Origin: Sulfolobus sp. SCGC AB-777_G06
Lineage (GTDB): Archaea > Thermoproteota > Thermoprotei_A > Sulfolobales > Sulfolobaceae
DNA length: 25,579 nt
Assembly (NCBI GenBank): GCA_003086555.1
Contig: QEFN01000013.1
Span: 1 to 25,579 of the forward strand
Reading direction: 5' to 3'
Below, one piece after another: positions 4,705 through 12,911 of the stretch. Position 1 is the stretch's first letter. Each line of letters begins with the position of its first letter. The notes under the pieces were generated by a model. That model did not search any database and had not been told where the DNA came from. It saw only the letters and a list, made by a program, of their open reading frames with translations. The position numbers and the translations under genes are program-made.

Positions 4705-7440
4705 CTATTGCCAGTATTTTCTATTCTTTAAAAACTTTCTTTCTTCATCAAGTAAAGCTTCGTAAAACTTTTCCTCCCCATATTTGAGCTTATCAAGGGC
4801 TTTTCCCAAGTTACTAGCACCTACTCCTCTTGCACACATTCCTATTGCTACATACTTATTATAGATCGAGTACATTGATGCTAAGTTCCTCAGGGCTTCT
4901 AGCCTCTTAGCTTCCTTTTTATTGATTTTCTGGTTCCCTCTAATTTTCCTAAGGATTTTTAAGTCGTCGTCATTCTCAATTATCGTTAAGAAGATAGAAC
5001 CACACTTAGGGCATTTTTGTGGCGCCGAAGAGGAGGTTACTTTCTGATTCCAATCACATAATAAACAAGAAATCCAAACTTCACAGTTACTAAGTTTACG
5101 CTTGAATATCTCTAGCATAGCTCCTTTATCGTCCGAGTGGGATAAGACCAGAAGCTTGTTCAAGAACTCTTTAGCGAGAGGCGAGAAGCTCGGCACTTGT
5201 AAAATTTTCCAGGAAATGTGTTTAAGGTCGTTAAAGATTGTTAAGTCGTAATTCTTATATACTAATTCCTTTACAGCTTCTTCCCCAACTACTGTGTCTG
5301 CGAAAGCCTTAAGGACAGTCTGCATAATTTGTAGGTCTGAGATCTTCTCTCTATCTATCACACCAAACCTCTCAGCTTCTACTAAAAGTTTCCACTTAAA
5401 CTGAGGACTATCCCTTACAGCCCTCCCGATCAAGTCCTTAAATTCATCAATAGTAATGTTATTTAATATAGAAATAGCTCTTTTAACGTCATTTTCACTT
5501 AAGGGGATCACGGATGCTATAGCTATGTGATAAGCATCAGCTCTGTAGTTAGTCTTAACTCCCTTTAGATTAGTTAGTAGCAACGACAGAACCGCACCTA
5601 AAGTGTTGTTCCCTCTAGTACCTAAAGCTACGTGGACTACAATTAAGTCATTGTTTATTTCTACCAAGCTCGTAGTCCTAGAGGGTAGTGGGTATCCTCT
5701 CTTCTTCTGTTCTTCCACAAGTGTTCTTAATCTATCAATCACGTTCTCAGGTAGTTCTAAACCTTCTCCCTTTTCGAGTTTCTCAAGATATTCGTATACC
5801 TTCAAAGCTACTTCCTTTTCTACCGGAATAGACTCCCCGAACCAGTTCGGTAAGACGCCCGATTTTAGAGACGTTTGCTCTACGTATACTCTATTCTCTT
5901 CTATCGAAACGATTTTCCATAGTCTTCCCCCTAAGACTATAACGGAATTCTCGTCCAGCGTAGCTACGAACTCGTAATCTAGAGACCCTATTTTTGAGTT
6001 GTTAATATGATCTATTACGAGGTAATCTCTTATTGAATCCGGTATCATATTAGTTGTATAGTAATATCTCCATGCCCTATACGAGGGAAGGACGTTTTCT
6101 TTATTCCTCTTTATAATTCTAGCCGACTCGAGGATACTGAGGATTTTTTCAAACTCCTCCTCTGTTAAGTCAGAGAATAAGAACGAGGACGTTACTATCT
6201 TGAATATTTCCTTTTGGTCTGTTATTCCTTCAAGTACCATACCAGCTATTTCATGAGCTACTACGTCGTAGGGTTTTGGTTCTACTATAGGTCTTTCAAG
6301 ATAACTTTCCCTTAAGCTATCGAGTATGCTTTTACACTCGAGGATATCATAAATATCTCCTGATGGCATTAAGTATCCTCGCGAAATTTTATCTAGAGAG
6401 TGGCCGCTTCTTCCTATTCTTTGCACTAATCTTATAACTTGTCTGGGCGACATATACTGGATTACAGCGTTAATTAAACCAATATCTATACCTAATTCAA
6501 GGCTTGATGTCGCAACTAAGGCGTCTATTTCTCCTTTTCTGAATCTGTTTTCAGCATCTATTCTTATTTCCTTTGACAGAGAGCCGTGGTGAGTAAGGAT
6601 CTTTAAATCTGTTAGTTTTGTCAACTCGTTAGCCAAGAACTCCGTAGTTTCTCTTACGTTAGTGAATATCAGAACTGGCTTTTCCTCTTTAATTATTTTC
6701 TCTAACGCTTTTATCCTAGATAAGGTCTCTGGGTTTAAGCCGGTTTTCACTGAGAGGTCTATGATCTCTTGATCGATGCTAGGTATTACTAGGGTAATTT
6801 GCATATCTTTTCTCTTATCAATCTTAACTACCTCTACTTCATCACCTAAGAACTTCTTAGCTACGTCTATGTCTCCGATTGTAGCAGATAATCCTATCAT
6901 CTGCGGTTTTCTTTGGGCAGTAAGGTGTTTCAACCTTTCGAGGACAAGAAGTAATTCATATCCCCTTTTTTCATCCAACATTTCTTGTAACTCGTCTATG
7001 ACTATCCAACGTATGTTCTTTAGTAATTCTCTCATATCTTTATTTATAATCAGGTACATTAAAGTCTCTGGAGTGGTAAGGAGTACATCTGGAGGATCCT
7101 TTATTACGTTCTTTCTTTCCGACTGAGAGGAGTCACCGTGCCTTACTGCTACTTTAACTCCTAATGCTTCTCCTAACCTTTTTAACCTATTTTCTATGTC
7201 TCTGTTCAGAGCCCTAAGAGGTGTAATATAAATTGTTGAAATCCTGGGTGGGGTCTCTTTTAGTATTTTATAATAAATCGGAAATATCGCTGTTTCGGTT
7301 TTACCGAATCCAGTTGGGGCTATAACTAACGTGTTTTTTCCTTCTAAAATTTTCGGAATAGCTTTTTCTTGTATGGGGGTAAGACTCTTATATCCTAACT
7401 CGTATAACTTCTTGTAAAAACTCTGAGAAACGTTTATCAT
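4705..7440 (-). CDS. Lhr-family superfamily 2 helicase with C-terminal zinc motif
   Basis: This is a 911-residue ATP-dependent nucleic-acid helicase. Visible motifs (numbered from ATG 7440) are a Q-motif-like TPIQ, Walker A APTGFGKT (41-48), TPLRAL (Ia), TTPETL, motif II DELQ (149-152), SAT (185-187), the motif V region ATSSLELGID (310-319) and motif VI VQRIGRSGH (339-347). These two RecA domains followed by a winged helix and a long C-terminal domain fit the large helicase-related (Lhr) family, which acts in archaeal DNA repair and possibly RNA processing. Near the C-terminus five Cys (C-x5-C-x2-C ... C-x2-C, about 786-812) probably bind zinc. I prefer ATG 7440 over the more upstream ATG at 7536, which would add a hydrophobic non-homologous extension and overlap the divergent gene. 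Motif II is usually DEVH/DEIH in Lhr; DELQ suggests an aLhr2-like branch. Confidence 0.88.
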   Translation of the reverse strand: MINVSQSFYKKLYELGYKSLTPIQEKAIPKILEGKNTLVIAPTGFGKTETAIFPIYYKILKETPPRISTIYITPLRALNRDIENRLKRLGEALGVKVAVRHGDSSQSERKNVIKDPPDVLLTTPETLMYLIINKDMRELLKNIRWIVIDELQEMLDEKRGYELLLVLERLKHLTAQRKPQMIGLSATIGDIDVAKKFLGDEVEVVKIDKRKDMQITLVIPSIDQEIIDLSVKTGLNPETLSRIKALEKIIKEEKPVLIFTNVRETTEFLANELTKLTDLKILTHHGSLSKEIRIDAENRFRKGEIDALVATSSLELGIDIGLINAVIQYMSPRQVIRLVQRIGRSGHSLDKISRGYLMPSGDIYDILECKSILDSLRESYLERPIVEPKPYDVVAHEIAGMVLEGITDQKEIFKIVTSSFLFSDLTEEEFEKILSILESARIIKRNKENVLPSYRAWRYYYTTNMIPDSIRDYLVIDHINNSKIGSLDYEFVATLDENSVIVLGGRLWKIVSIEENRVYVEQTSLKSGVLPNWFGESIPVEKEVALKVYEYLEKLEKGEGLELPENVIDRLRTLVEEQKKRGYPLPSRTTSLVEINNDLIVVHVALGTRGNNTLGAVLSLLLTNLKGVKTNYRADAYHIAIASVIPLSENDVKRAISILNNITIDEFKDLIGRAVRDSPQFKWKLLVEAERFGVIDREKISDLQIMQTVLKAFADTVVGEEAVKELVYKNYDLTIFNDLKHISWKILQVPSFSPLAKEFLNKLLVLSHSDDKGAMLEIFKRKLSNCEVWISCLLCDWNQKVTSSSAPQKCPKCGSIFLTIIENDDDLKILRKIRGNQKINKKEAKRLEALRNLASMYSIYNKYVAIGMCARGVGASNLGKALDKLKYGEEKFYEALLDEERKFLKNRKYWQ

Positions 7441-7501
7441 GAAGCCATAAAATCTTGTGATTTGGTGCTTAAAATAAAATATGCTTAAAAAGCACGCTAT
7501 T
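7441..7501. promoter_or_regulatory. Divergent promoter region, helicase / HerA-like gene
   Basis: The short interval holds AT-rich elements usable on both strands: TTTTAAGC on the minus strand (about 7465-7475), some 28 nt from the helicase ATG at 7440, and cttaaaata on the plus strand (about 7467-7476), some 30 nt from ATG 7502. Both genes would then be leaderless or nearly so. Confidence 0.35.
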
Positions 7502-9193
7502 ATGACATCTTTGATAGTTCTTGAATTTATACTCATTAAGTATGCAATTCCTAATTTAATTGTAATTCCGTACTATATTTACCCAGCTGTGGAGTCTGCT
7601 GAGCTTTTGGTGATTTTCTTCCTTGACGGAATTCTAGTTGAATTTATATTTACTTCTTTAGTTATGGTAATTTTATATTACCCCCTTATCCTCTTTACGT
7701 ACTCTTTATTTCAACAACAGTCCCTATCCTTTTTCTTTCTCCTTGACTTGCTTACGTTTTCGTCTACCTACTTTATTTCTGCCTTATTCATAGGTTTTAT
7801 AGGGTGGTTTATTAGAAGAAACATCTCAGATACTTGGTTCGAACAATTATCCCTTTTTGGATACAAGTTCAAGCCTAAAATAGCCCTCATCGGGTTCACA
7901 TTGGTAATAGCTCTCCATTTTTTTCTTTTTTATGGGAACTTGCCTCTCATAGCTGGTAGTATGTTAAATGTTATAGGCATTTCTCTTTTCGGGGATTACT
8001 ACGACCTACCTTTAGTATTACTCTCATGGTTCGCAACACCTTATTCTCTAACTCCAAGAGGGGAAATCAGTAAACAAGGTATCTGCCTAGGAAACATCGT
8101 AGGAATACTAAGTAAGTCCAGCATTATAGACTCAAGTGTAATAAGGGTTAACAGTAGCAGAAAGTATAAATGGTCAGGTATCAAGGCTAATTATTGTATT
8201 GACTTTTCAAAAACTAAGAACTATAATATTATTGTAGTCGGCACCAGTGGTTCTGGTAAGTCCAATTTTGCTAAGCTCTTAGCCTCTAAACTTAGTGTTA
8301 ATTTTCTCGTATTTGACTTACACGGAGAATACTACCTAAATGAAGTTAAGAGAGTAGACGTTTCTCAGATTTCGGTAAATCCCTTGAGTCTCTTTAATCG
8401 AAATCCGAAGGAGAGAGCATTAGAGATCGCATACATGCTTAAGAGTTTATTTAATCTAGGAAATATTCAAGCTATTGAGTTAACTAACTTAATCGTTGAG
8501 GCTTACGCCGAAAAAGGTCTAGACCCAGACGACCCTTCTACTTGGTCTCAAAACCCTCCTACTTTTAGGGACGTATTACTACTCCTTGAGCGTCACAAAA
8601 AGAACGCTTTAAGTGCACAAGAAATTAACAAATATCAATCACTAGAGCCATATCTACAGTATTTATCTTCAACAGTTTTTCAGTCTAACAGTATTAACTT
8701 CGAGGAGTTATTTAACTCTTCTTATATACTAGACTTTTCTAGTGTACCTACAAATGAAGTTAAATATATTATAATGGAAACAATTCTGAAATCAATACAA
8801 AGTTTAATGTACTCTCGTAAATCGAGTAAGATAGAAAACTTAGTAATAATAGATGAGGCTCCTTTTCTACTTAGTAAGGAGTCAGGCAAACAATTGATTG
8901 AAAGGCTTTTAGCCGAAGGTAGAAAGTTTGGATTTGGTTTTCTGTTAATATCACAAAGCGTGGATTATTTGAAGGACGTTATTCCGAATGCTGGTTTATT
9001 CTACGCATTTAATATAGTTGAGCCTGGGGAGCTTGAGTATATCAGTAAGTTTTTTGGAGGTTCTGATTTGGATATGTATTACACATTATACGAGACTTTT
9101 CCGAAACTGCCTAGAGGGGTATTCGTGACTAGAGATTTATTAGGGAGATTCATATATTTAGTTCAGTTTTACGAGGGTGATGTTCATGTTTGA
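7481..9193 (+). CDS. Membrane-anchored HerA-like ATPase (DUF87/FtsK-HerA superfamily)
   Basis: The first ~190 residues hold four to five hydrophobic segments (about 8-32, 42-76, 82-110, 132-150 and 155-180), so the protein is membrane-bound. The soluble part has Walker A GTSGSGKSN (about 254-262), FDLHGEY (about 278), Walker B LVIIDEAPFL (about 453) and a FGFLLISQS sensor strand (about 486), the pattern of HerA/VirB4-type hexameric ATPases that move DNA or protein. A small beta-rich block (GICLGNIVGIL) precedes the ATPase, where HerA has its HAS barrel. It is not the canonical soluble HerA of the HerA-NurA-Mre11-Rad50 cluster. ATG 7481 or ATG 7502 may be the start; spacing to a TATA-like element favours 7502. 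It overlaps rpo13 by 8 nt and heads an operon with rpo13 and pcna1. Its substrate is unknown. Confidence 0.8.
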   Translation: MLKKHAIMTSLIVLEFILIKYAIPNLIVIPYYIYPAVESAELLVIFFLDGILVEFIFTSLVMVILYYPLILFTYSLFQQQSLSFFFLLDLLTFSSTYFISALFIGFIGWFIRRNISDTWFEQLSLFGYKFKPKIALIGFTLVIALHFFLFYGNLPLIAGSMLNVIGISLFGDYYDLPLVLLSWFATPYSLTPRGEISKQGICLGNIVGILSKSSIIDSSVIRVNSSRKYKWSGIKANYCIDFSKTKNYNIIVVGTSGSGKSNFAKLLASKLSVNFLVFDLHGEYYLNEVKRVDVSQISVNPLSLFNRNPKERALEIAYMLKSLFNLGNIQAIELTNLIVEAYAEKGLDPDDPSTWSQNPPTFRDVLLLLERHKKNALSAQEINKYQSLEPYLQYLSSTVFQSNSINFEELFNSSYILDFSSVPTNEVKYIIMETILKSIQSLMYSRKSSKIENLVIIDEAPFLLSKESGKQLIERLLAEGRKFGFGFLLISQSVDYLKDVIPNAGLFYAFNIVEPGELEYISKFFGGSDLDMYYTLYETFPKLPRGVFVTRDLLGRFIYLVQFYEGDVHV

Positions 9194-9527
9194 CGAAGAC
9201 GAGGAGGGTAAGGAGGAAAAAAGTGAGGAAGAGGAGAAGTTAGAAGAAGAAATAGCTCCGAAAGAGGAAGAAGAATCAGAGGAGAAAACAAGTGAAAGTG
9301 GCGAGGAAGAAGAATTCGCCTCCATGACAATTCCTGATATAGAGTTGCTGATGAAAAACACCGAGATATGGGATAAGTTATTGGACGACAAAATAAGTCT
9401 TGAGGAAGCAAAGAAAATGTTTGATGAACTGAAAAATAGATATTCTGTTAGAGATAAGAAGAAAAGAAAAGTGGCAAAAAAGTCTAAAAAAGTTAAAGCC
9501 AAAAAAACATCTGAGGAAGAAGAATGA
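9186..9527 (+). CDS. rpo13: DNA-directed RNA polymerase subunit Rpo13
   Basis: This is the crenarchaea-specific RNA polymerase subunit that sits near the downstream DNA and the clamp head. The protein has three zones: an acidic low-complexity N-terminus (about 1-45, mostly Glu), a helix-turn-helix core PDIELLMKNTEIWDKLL plus KISLEEAKKMFDEL (about 48-80), and a Lys-rich C-terminal tail ending in EEE. The core is nearly the same as that of the Sulfolobus protein. I chose ATG 9186 because a Shine-Dalgarno-like GAGGGTGAT (9174-9182) lies just upstream; GTG 9177 and ATG 9180 are in the same frame and fall inside that motif. The gene overlaps the end of the HerA-like gene and overlaps pcna1 by 4 nt (ATGA). 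Confidence 0.93.
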   Translation: MFDEDEEGKEEKSEEEEKLEEEIAPKEEEESEEKTSESGEEEEFASMTIPDIELLMKNTEIWDKLLDDKISLEEAKKMFDELKNRYSVRDKKKRKVAKKSKKVKAKKTSEEEE

Positions 9528-10276
9528 TCAAAGCTGTTTATTCTAATGCTAAGGATTTTTATTCACTATTAGCGGGGTTGAACGAAATAGCTGATGAAGT
9601 AGTTTTAAATTTCATAGAGGATTCGATTTATTCTTCTTATTTAACGGACGATAAGTCCTTAATGGGAGTCCTCGTTATATCTAAGGAATACTTAGAGGAT
9701 TACTCAATCGATAAGCCAGTCGGTGTAAAAATCAACTTAAATGAGGTAAAGAAAATTCTAGGTAAAGCTAAGAGCAAGACTACCTCAGTAATGATAGATG
9801 AAACTGACGCTGGATTAAAAATAACTTTAAGAGACGAAAAAAGTGGACTTAGAAGCAATATTTATGTCAAGGGTGAGAAAGTAGAAACACAACGCTTAAC
9901 TGAACCTAAAGTCTCACTTCCGGTCTCCTTTTCGTTAGACGGATCAATCCTGAAGAAGATATTGTCTGATGCTAGTATTGTAACAGAGGAAGAAGTTCAA
10001 ATAAGTACCACTGACGATAACGGGATTGAGTTCTCTGCAGAAGAAAGTGGTAAATCTTATAAAGCTAAGCTACGCCAAGATAAACCCCTAAAGTCTGTAA
10101 CTATAGAGGCAGAGAGTAGATCATTCTACAAGATAGAGGTACTAAAGACAGCTTTTAAGGCATTAGCATTCTCGGAGGACGTTACCGTAAGCTTCGGAAC
10201 TAATGTGCCGTTAAGGGGAGAAGCTACTACTGAATCTGGAGGTCATTTGAGGTTTTGGATAGCACCAAGACTATGA
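9524..10276 (+). CDS. pcna1: DNA polymerase sliding clamp subunit PCNA1
   Basis: This is one of three distinct subunits of the Sulfolobales heterotrimeric clamp that tethers DNA polymerase, ligase and FEN1 to DNA. The 250-residue length and the two-domain clamp fold fit. YSNAKDFYSLL at the start, YSIDKPVGVKINL, LRDEKSGLRSNIYVKGEK, LTEPKVSLPV (domain connector) and the C-terminal GGHLRFWIAPRL match PCNA1 rather than PCNA2 or PCNA3. The start overlaps the rpo13 stop, so it is translationally coupled to it. Its last 34 nt overlap the 3' end of the convergent aminohydrolase gene. The second subunit gene (pcna3) lies about 6 kb downstream; pcna2 is not in the window. Confidence 0.95.
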   Translation: MIKAVYSNAKDFYSLLAGLNEIADEVVLNFIEDSIYSSYLTDDKSLMGVLVISKEYLEDYSIDKPVGVKINLNEVKKILGKAKSKTTSVMIDETDAGLKITLRDEKSGLRSNIYVKGEKVETQRLTEPKVSLPVSFSLDGSILKKILSDASIVTEEEVQISTTDDNGIEFSAEESGKSYKAKLRQDKPLKSVTIEAESRSFYKIEVLKTAFKALAFSEDVTVSFGTNVPLRGEATTESGGHLRFWIAPRL

Positions 10277-11352
10277 GAAACTAGATTAGAACCTCTTTTA
10301 ACGATAGCAGAATAAATATTGTGAGCCCAACTTAATTCATCCTTTTTTAGAAGGACTACCAAAAACGTTTTACCTTCTTCTACCCCGTAGTTTAGATTAA
10401 ATATTCTATAAGCAGTTGTTGTCGCTCCTTTCAGAATTTCCTTCGAAAAATCCGTAAGGGGTCTTTGAACTCTCGATAAGAGATACGCTAACTCAAGGTC
10501 TTTCCATAAATTATAATCTATCCATGCACCATTATCTGTACCGAAAAGTAACTTTACATCTTTTTCTATTGCATCAGCTATTCTAGGTATACCAGCTGAG
10601 AACCATAGGTTGCTTCTGGGACAAACTACTAAGGGAATATCCGAAATCGAGTCGAAGTCAGGCTCATTTAAATTAGTCCCGTGAATCAGGAGAGTCGGCT
10701 TATAATAACTTAGTAAGTACTCGAGGTCATCCCTTAAGTAATGTCTCTTAGTCTCGGAAACATGAGCACCTCTAATCTTATCTGAAAACACAGTGCTGAT
10801 TTTAGCTAATTCGTCTTTACTATTACTATTCGCAGAAGGTAACCCGTAGCCATGAGATATGCTGTGTAGTTTAATTAATTCCTCCTCTGAAAAAACGTCA
10901 AGTCTTCCTAGAAGTATATGGTTAACTTCCGCCACAATTTTGTCCGCTTCTAGAGCTATTTTTATTCCTTCAATACCCTCCTCTCTAAAATCTACTATTG
11001 TAAATATTCCCAGACTCTTGGAATATTTCAAAAATTGTGCAATTCTCTCGACTATTTTATCTCGATACTTCTTAAAATACTCATATTTTACACTTTTTGG
11101 ATCGCCTACAAGTTCCTTCAGGCTTTTTGTTATTTCTACTTCGGGAAATGTGAAATCCGCTGTGTGCACATGAGCGTTAACTAGAGGAGGGATAGCAACG
11201 TAACCTCTTAAGTCCTTTCCCTTATAGTCATAGCCCTTCCCTATATGAGTTATTCTTCCAGTATTTTCGTCAAATTCTATGTTTATTTTCTCGACGTAAT
11301 CTAGTTCTTCTCCGAGTAAAGCTCCTCCGAGGTTTATCCTATTATTTTCCAT
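10243..11352 (-). CDS. Amidohydrolase-superfamily aminohydrolase in the riboflavin operon
   Basis: The 369-residue TIM-barrel metallohydrolase has the complete ATZ/TRZ deaminase pattern: HVH at 61-63 after VNA, H197 in GAHVSET, H224 in LLIHG, CPRSN at 244-248, and D273 in FGTDNG. These bind one metal ion and activate water; the family mostly deaminates aromatic heterocycles (cytosine, guanine, adenosine derivatives, triazines). It is the last gene of ribB-ribC-ribH-gch3 and overlaps gch3 by 19 nt, so it is translated from the same mRNA. Archaeal riboflavin synthesis needs a pyrimidine deaminase and a FAPy deformylase whose genes are not generally known; this enzyme could be one of them. That role is my inference. 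An alternative is a nucleoside or thioadenosine deaminase. It overlaps pcna1 3' to 3'. Confidence 0.85.
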   Translation of the reverse strand: MENNRINLGGALLGEELDYVEKINIEFDENTGRITHIGKGYDYKGKDLRGYVAIPPLVNAHVHTADFTFPEVEITKSLKELVGDPKSVKYEYFKKYRDKIVERIAQFLKYSKSLGIFTIVDFREEGIEGIKIALEADKIVAEVNHILLGRLDVFSEEELIKLHSISHGYGLPSANSNSKDELAKISTVFSDKIRGAHVSETKRHYLRDDLEYLLSYYKPTLLIHGTNLNEPDFDSISDIPLVVCPRSNLWFSAGIPRIADAIEKDVKLLFGTDNGAWIDYNLWKDLELAYLLSRVQRPLTDFSKEILKGATTTAYRIFNLNYGVEEGKTFLVVLLKKDELSWAHNIYSAIVKRGSNLVSHSLGAIQNLK

Positions 11353-11993
11353 TTTTCTTCCCTGAATTTTCTAATCTCGTCCAATGCCTCAGTAGCGTTT
11401 CTTAAAGCATCTCTAGCTTTTGAACCGATACCTATCCCTACTTTAACATCATTTAACTCCTTAACTACCTTTATGTGTGCTTCAACAGTGTCCTCGGAGC
11501 AGAACAGCCCCAAGTTATCACCACCGAAATATTGATCTATACAACCTAGCCTCTTTCCTACCGCTTTTATGTAGTCCATCAGAAAATCTATTTTTTCCAT
11601 CGATTGTTGTATATTAAGTTTAGTAATTCCATCAATGTCGTAATGTGCAACGAGTATTCTTTCATCAGGTACCTTGTCTAAATCGATTTCTTCACAAGAA
11701 AACACTGAAAGGATAGGCTTTTGATGATAACCTTTACATAGTTTAATAGAAGTCGGAGAATGAGTATCTATTTCTTCTATTACTTTTACTATATCTTTTT
11801 CCCTTACTCCATCGGCTAATATAACGTGGATATCATAACGAAATGGGATAACGTAACTTCCAATTTCGGCTAATTTGTTGTAGAGTAAGTAAGAAAAGTA
11901 GTGTTGGAAAGCTTGAATTTTCCATTCTCTGTCGACTCCTAAACTTTCAGTCCACTGCTTATAACCCTCCATTATGAGCTTTACTGTTTTCAC
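11334..11993 (-). CDS. gch3: GTP cyclohydrolase III
   Basis: This archaeal enzyme converts GTP to the formamidopyrimidine FAPy nucleotide, the entry step for riboflavin and the deazaflavin of F420, unlike GTP cyclohydrolase II of bacteria. The 219-residue protein has two ferredoxin-like halves related to nucleotide cyclases. The motif [10 protein letters not shown] (about 136-145) with its metal-binding Asp residues, and [10 protein letters not shown] (about 168-177), mark the active site, followed by [14 protein letters not shown] near the end. The start is GTG 11993, whose GTGA overlaps the ribH stop. Its presence in the rib operon argues that the product feeds riboflavin. Confidence 0.92.
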   Translation of the reverse strand: MKTVKLIMEGYKQWTESLGVDREWKIQAFQHYFSYLLYNKLAEIGSYVIPFRYDIHVILADGVREKDIVKVIEEIDTHSPTSIKLCKGYHQKPILSVFSCEEIDLDKVPDERILVAHYDIDGITKLNIQQSMEKIDFLMDYIKAVGKRLGCIDQYFGGDNLGLFCSEDTVEAHIKVVKELNDVKVGIGIGSKARDALRNATEALDEIRKFREEKWKIIG

Positions 11994-12460
11994 TCAATTA
12001 CCACCGTCGCATCCCCACTTAGCTGTAACTCCTTCAATTTTCTTGCCCTTTTAACTAGCTTTATTGCAGACTCCACAGCCCTAGTTGAGTACTCCTCAAT
12101 TCTTTCTACAGCTTGTTCATGTGTGACTCCATGTCCAATAATTCCTAACGTTACAGGTTTGCCATATTCTACGGAAAGATCCATTAATTTTCTGGCAGTC
12201 TGTGTTGCTACTATTTCGTCATGCTTAGTTTCTCCTTTAATTACAGCACCTAAAGCCACTACTGCGTCTATTTCGTCTCTCTTTAGTAATTCCTTGACTA
12301 TCATGGGCATGTCGTAACTCCCGGGGACTTTCACTACTACCTTAACTGTAGCTCCTAAGAAGTTGGCGTGGGATATTGCCCTTTGTAGCATTAAGTACGT
12401 GATATCGTAGTTAAATTCAGCTACGACTATAGCTAAATTAATCTTCGAGTTCTCCTGCAT
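11990..12460 (-). CDS. ribH: 6,7-dimethyl-8-ribityllumazine synthase
   Basis: RibH condenses the ribityl-diaminopyrimidine with 3,4-dihydroxy-2-butanone 4-phosphate to lumazine, the substrate of riboflavin synthase. It usually forms a pentamer or a 60-mer shell. Motifs: [11 protein letters not shown] (aromatic binding residue near 14-18), [24 protein letters not shown] and [15 protein letters not shown] with the catalytic His region. I set the start at ATG 12460 ([16 protein letters not shown]); a longer frame to 12493 would add 11 residues with no family counterpart. It overlaps the ribC 3' end by 23 nt. The C-terminus has a basic, then hydrophobic tail (VVIE). Confidence 0.93.
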   Translation of the reverse strand: MQENSKINLAIVVAEFNYDITYLMLQRAISHANFLGATVKVVVKVPGSYDMPMIVKELLKRDEIDAVVALGAVIKGETKHDEIVATQTARKLMDLSVEYGKPVTLGIIGHGVTHEQAVERIEEYSTRAVESAIKLVKRARKLKELQLSGDATVVIE

Positions 12461-12911
12461 GTGTATACCCCTGCCTAAGACCTTTACCAGCATACTTAGT
12501 TAAAGCTGATCCTCCTTCTTTGACTAACTTAACAAGGTTTAGAGCGTGTTTTGATGCCCTGTCTTTCGCGATCTCAACGAGTTTTTCCTCATCTTCAGAT
12601 TCGTCTTCATGAACAGTTACGTCAATTACGTGTTTAGAAGTTAATATCTGAACCATGATCAGTCCAATACTTGTAGCCAGATAGCTGTACTTATCTAACA
12701 TAGTCTTTCCTACCCACCCTAAAGTAATAACACCGTCACATCCTTGATCTAATAACTTCTTTGCACCCACAGGCAAGTCTTTTATACCGGGGACTGTATA
12801 CCTTACAATCTCAGCTTCTGGGTCCTCTTTCCTTATCACGCTTATGGCTATTTTTCCCATGTCTACTCTAGAAAAGGTTGTATCTACAACTCCGTATTTA
12901 CGTGAGGTCAT
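12438..12911 (-). CDS. ribC: Riboflavin synthase, archaeal type
   Basis: This enzyme dismutates two lumazine molecules to riboflavin and one diaminopyrimidine. The archaeal form is unrelated to bacterial RibE and shares its fold with lumazine synthase. The 157-residue protein shows [14 protein letters not shown] at the start, [29 protein letters not shown] and [15 protein letters not shown], all typical for the archaeal family. ATG 12911 overlaps the ribB stop (ATGA), and its end overlaps ribH, so synthase and lumazine synthase are translationally coupled. Confidence 0.93.
   Translation of the reverse strand: MTSRKYGVVDTTFSRVDMGKIAISVIRKEDPEAEIVRYTVPGIKDLPVGAKKLLDQGCDGVITLGWVGKTMLDKYSYLATSIGLIMVQILTSKHVIDVTVHEDESEDEEKLVEIAKDRASKHALNLVKLVKEGGSALTKYAGKGLRQGYTHAGELED

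Noticed and set aside
7441..7536. Longer N-terminus for the helicase from ATG 7536
   Set aside because: It would overlap the divergent gene and adds a hydrophobic stretch unlike the family; the Q-motif region begins naturally after ATG 7440.
9158..9502. Minus-strand frames opposite rpo13 rich in Ser and Phe
   Set aside because: They are artefacts of the Glu/Lys-rich rpo13 coding strand.
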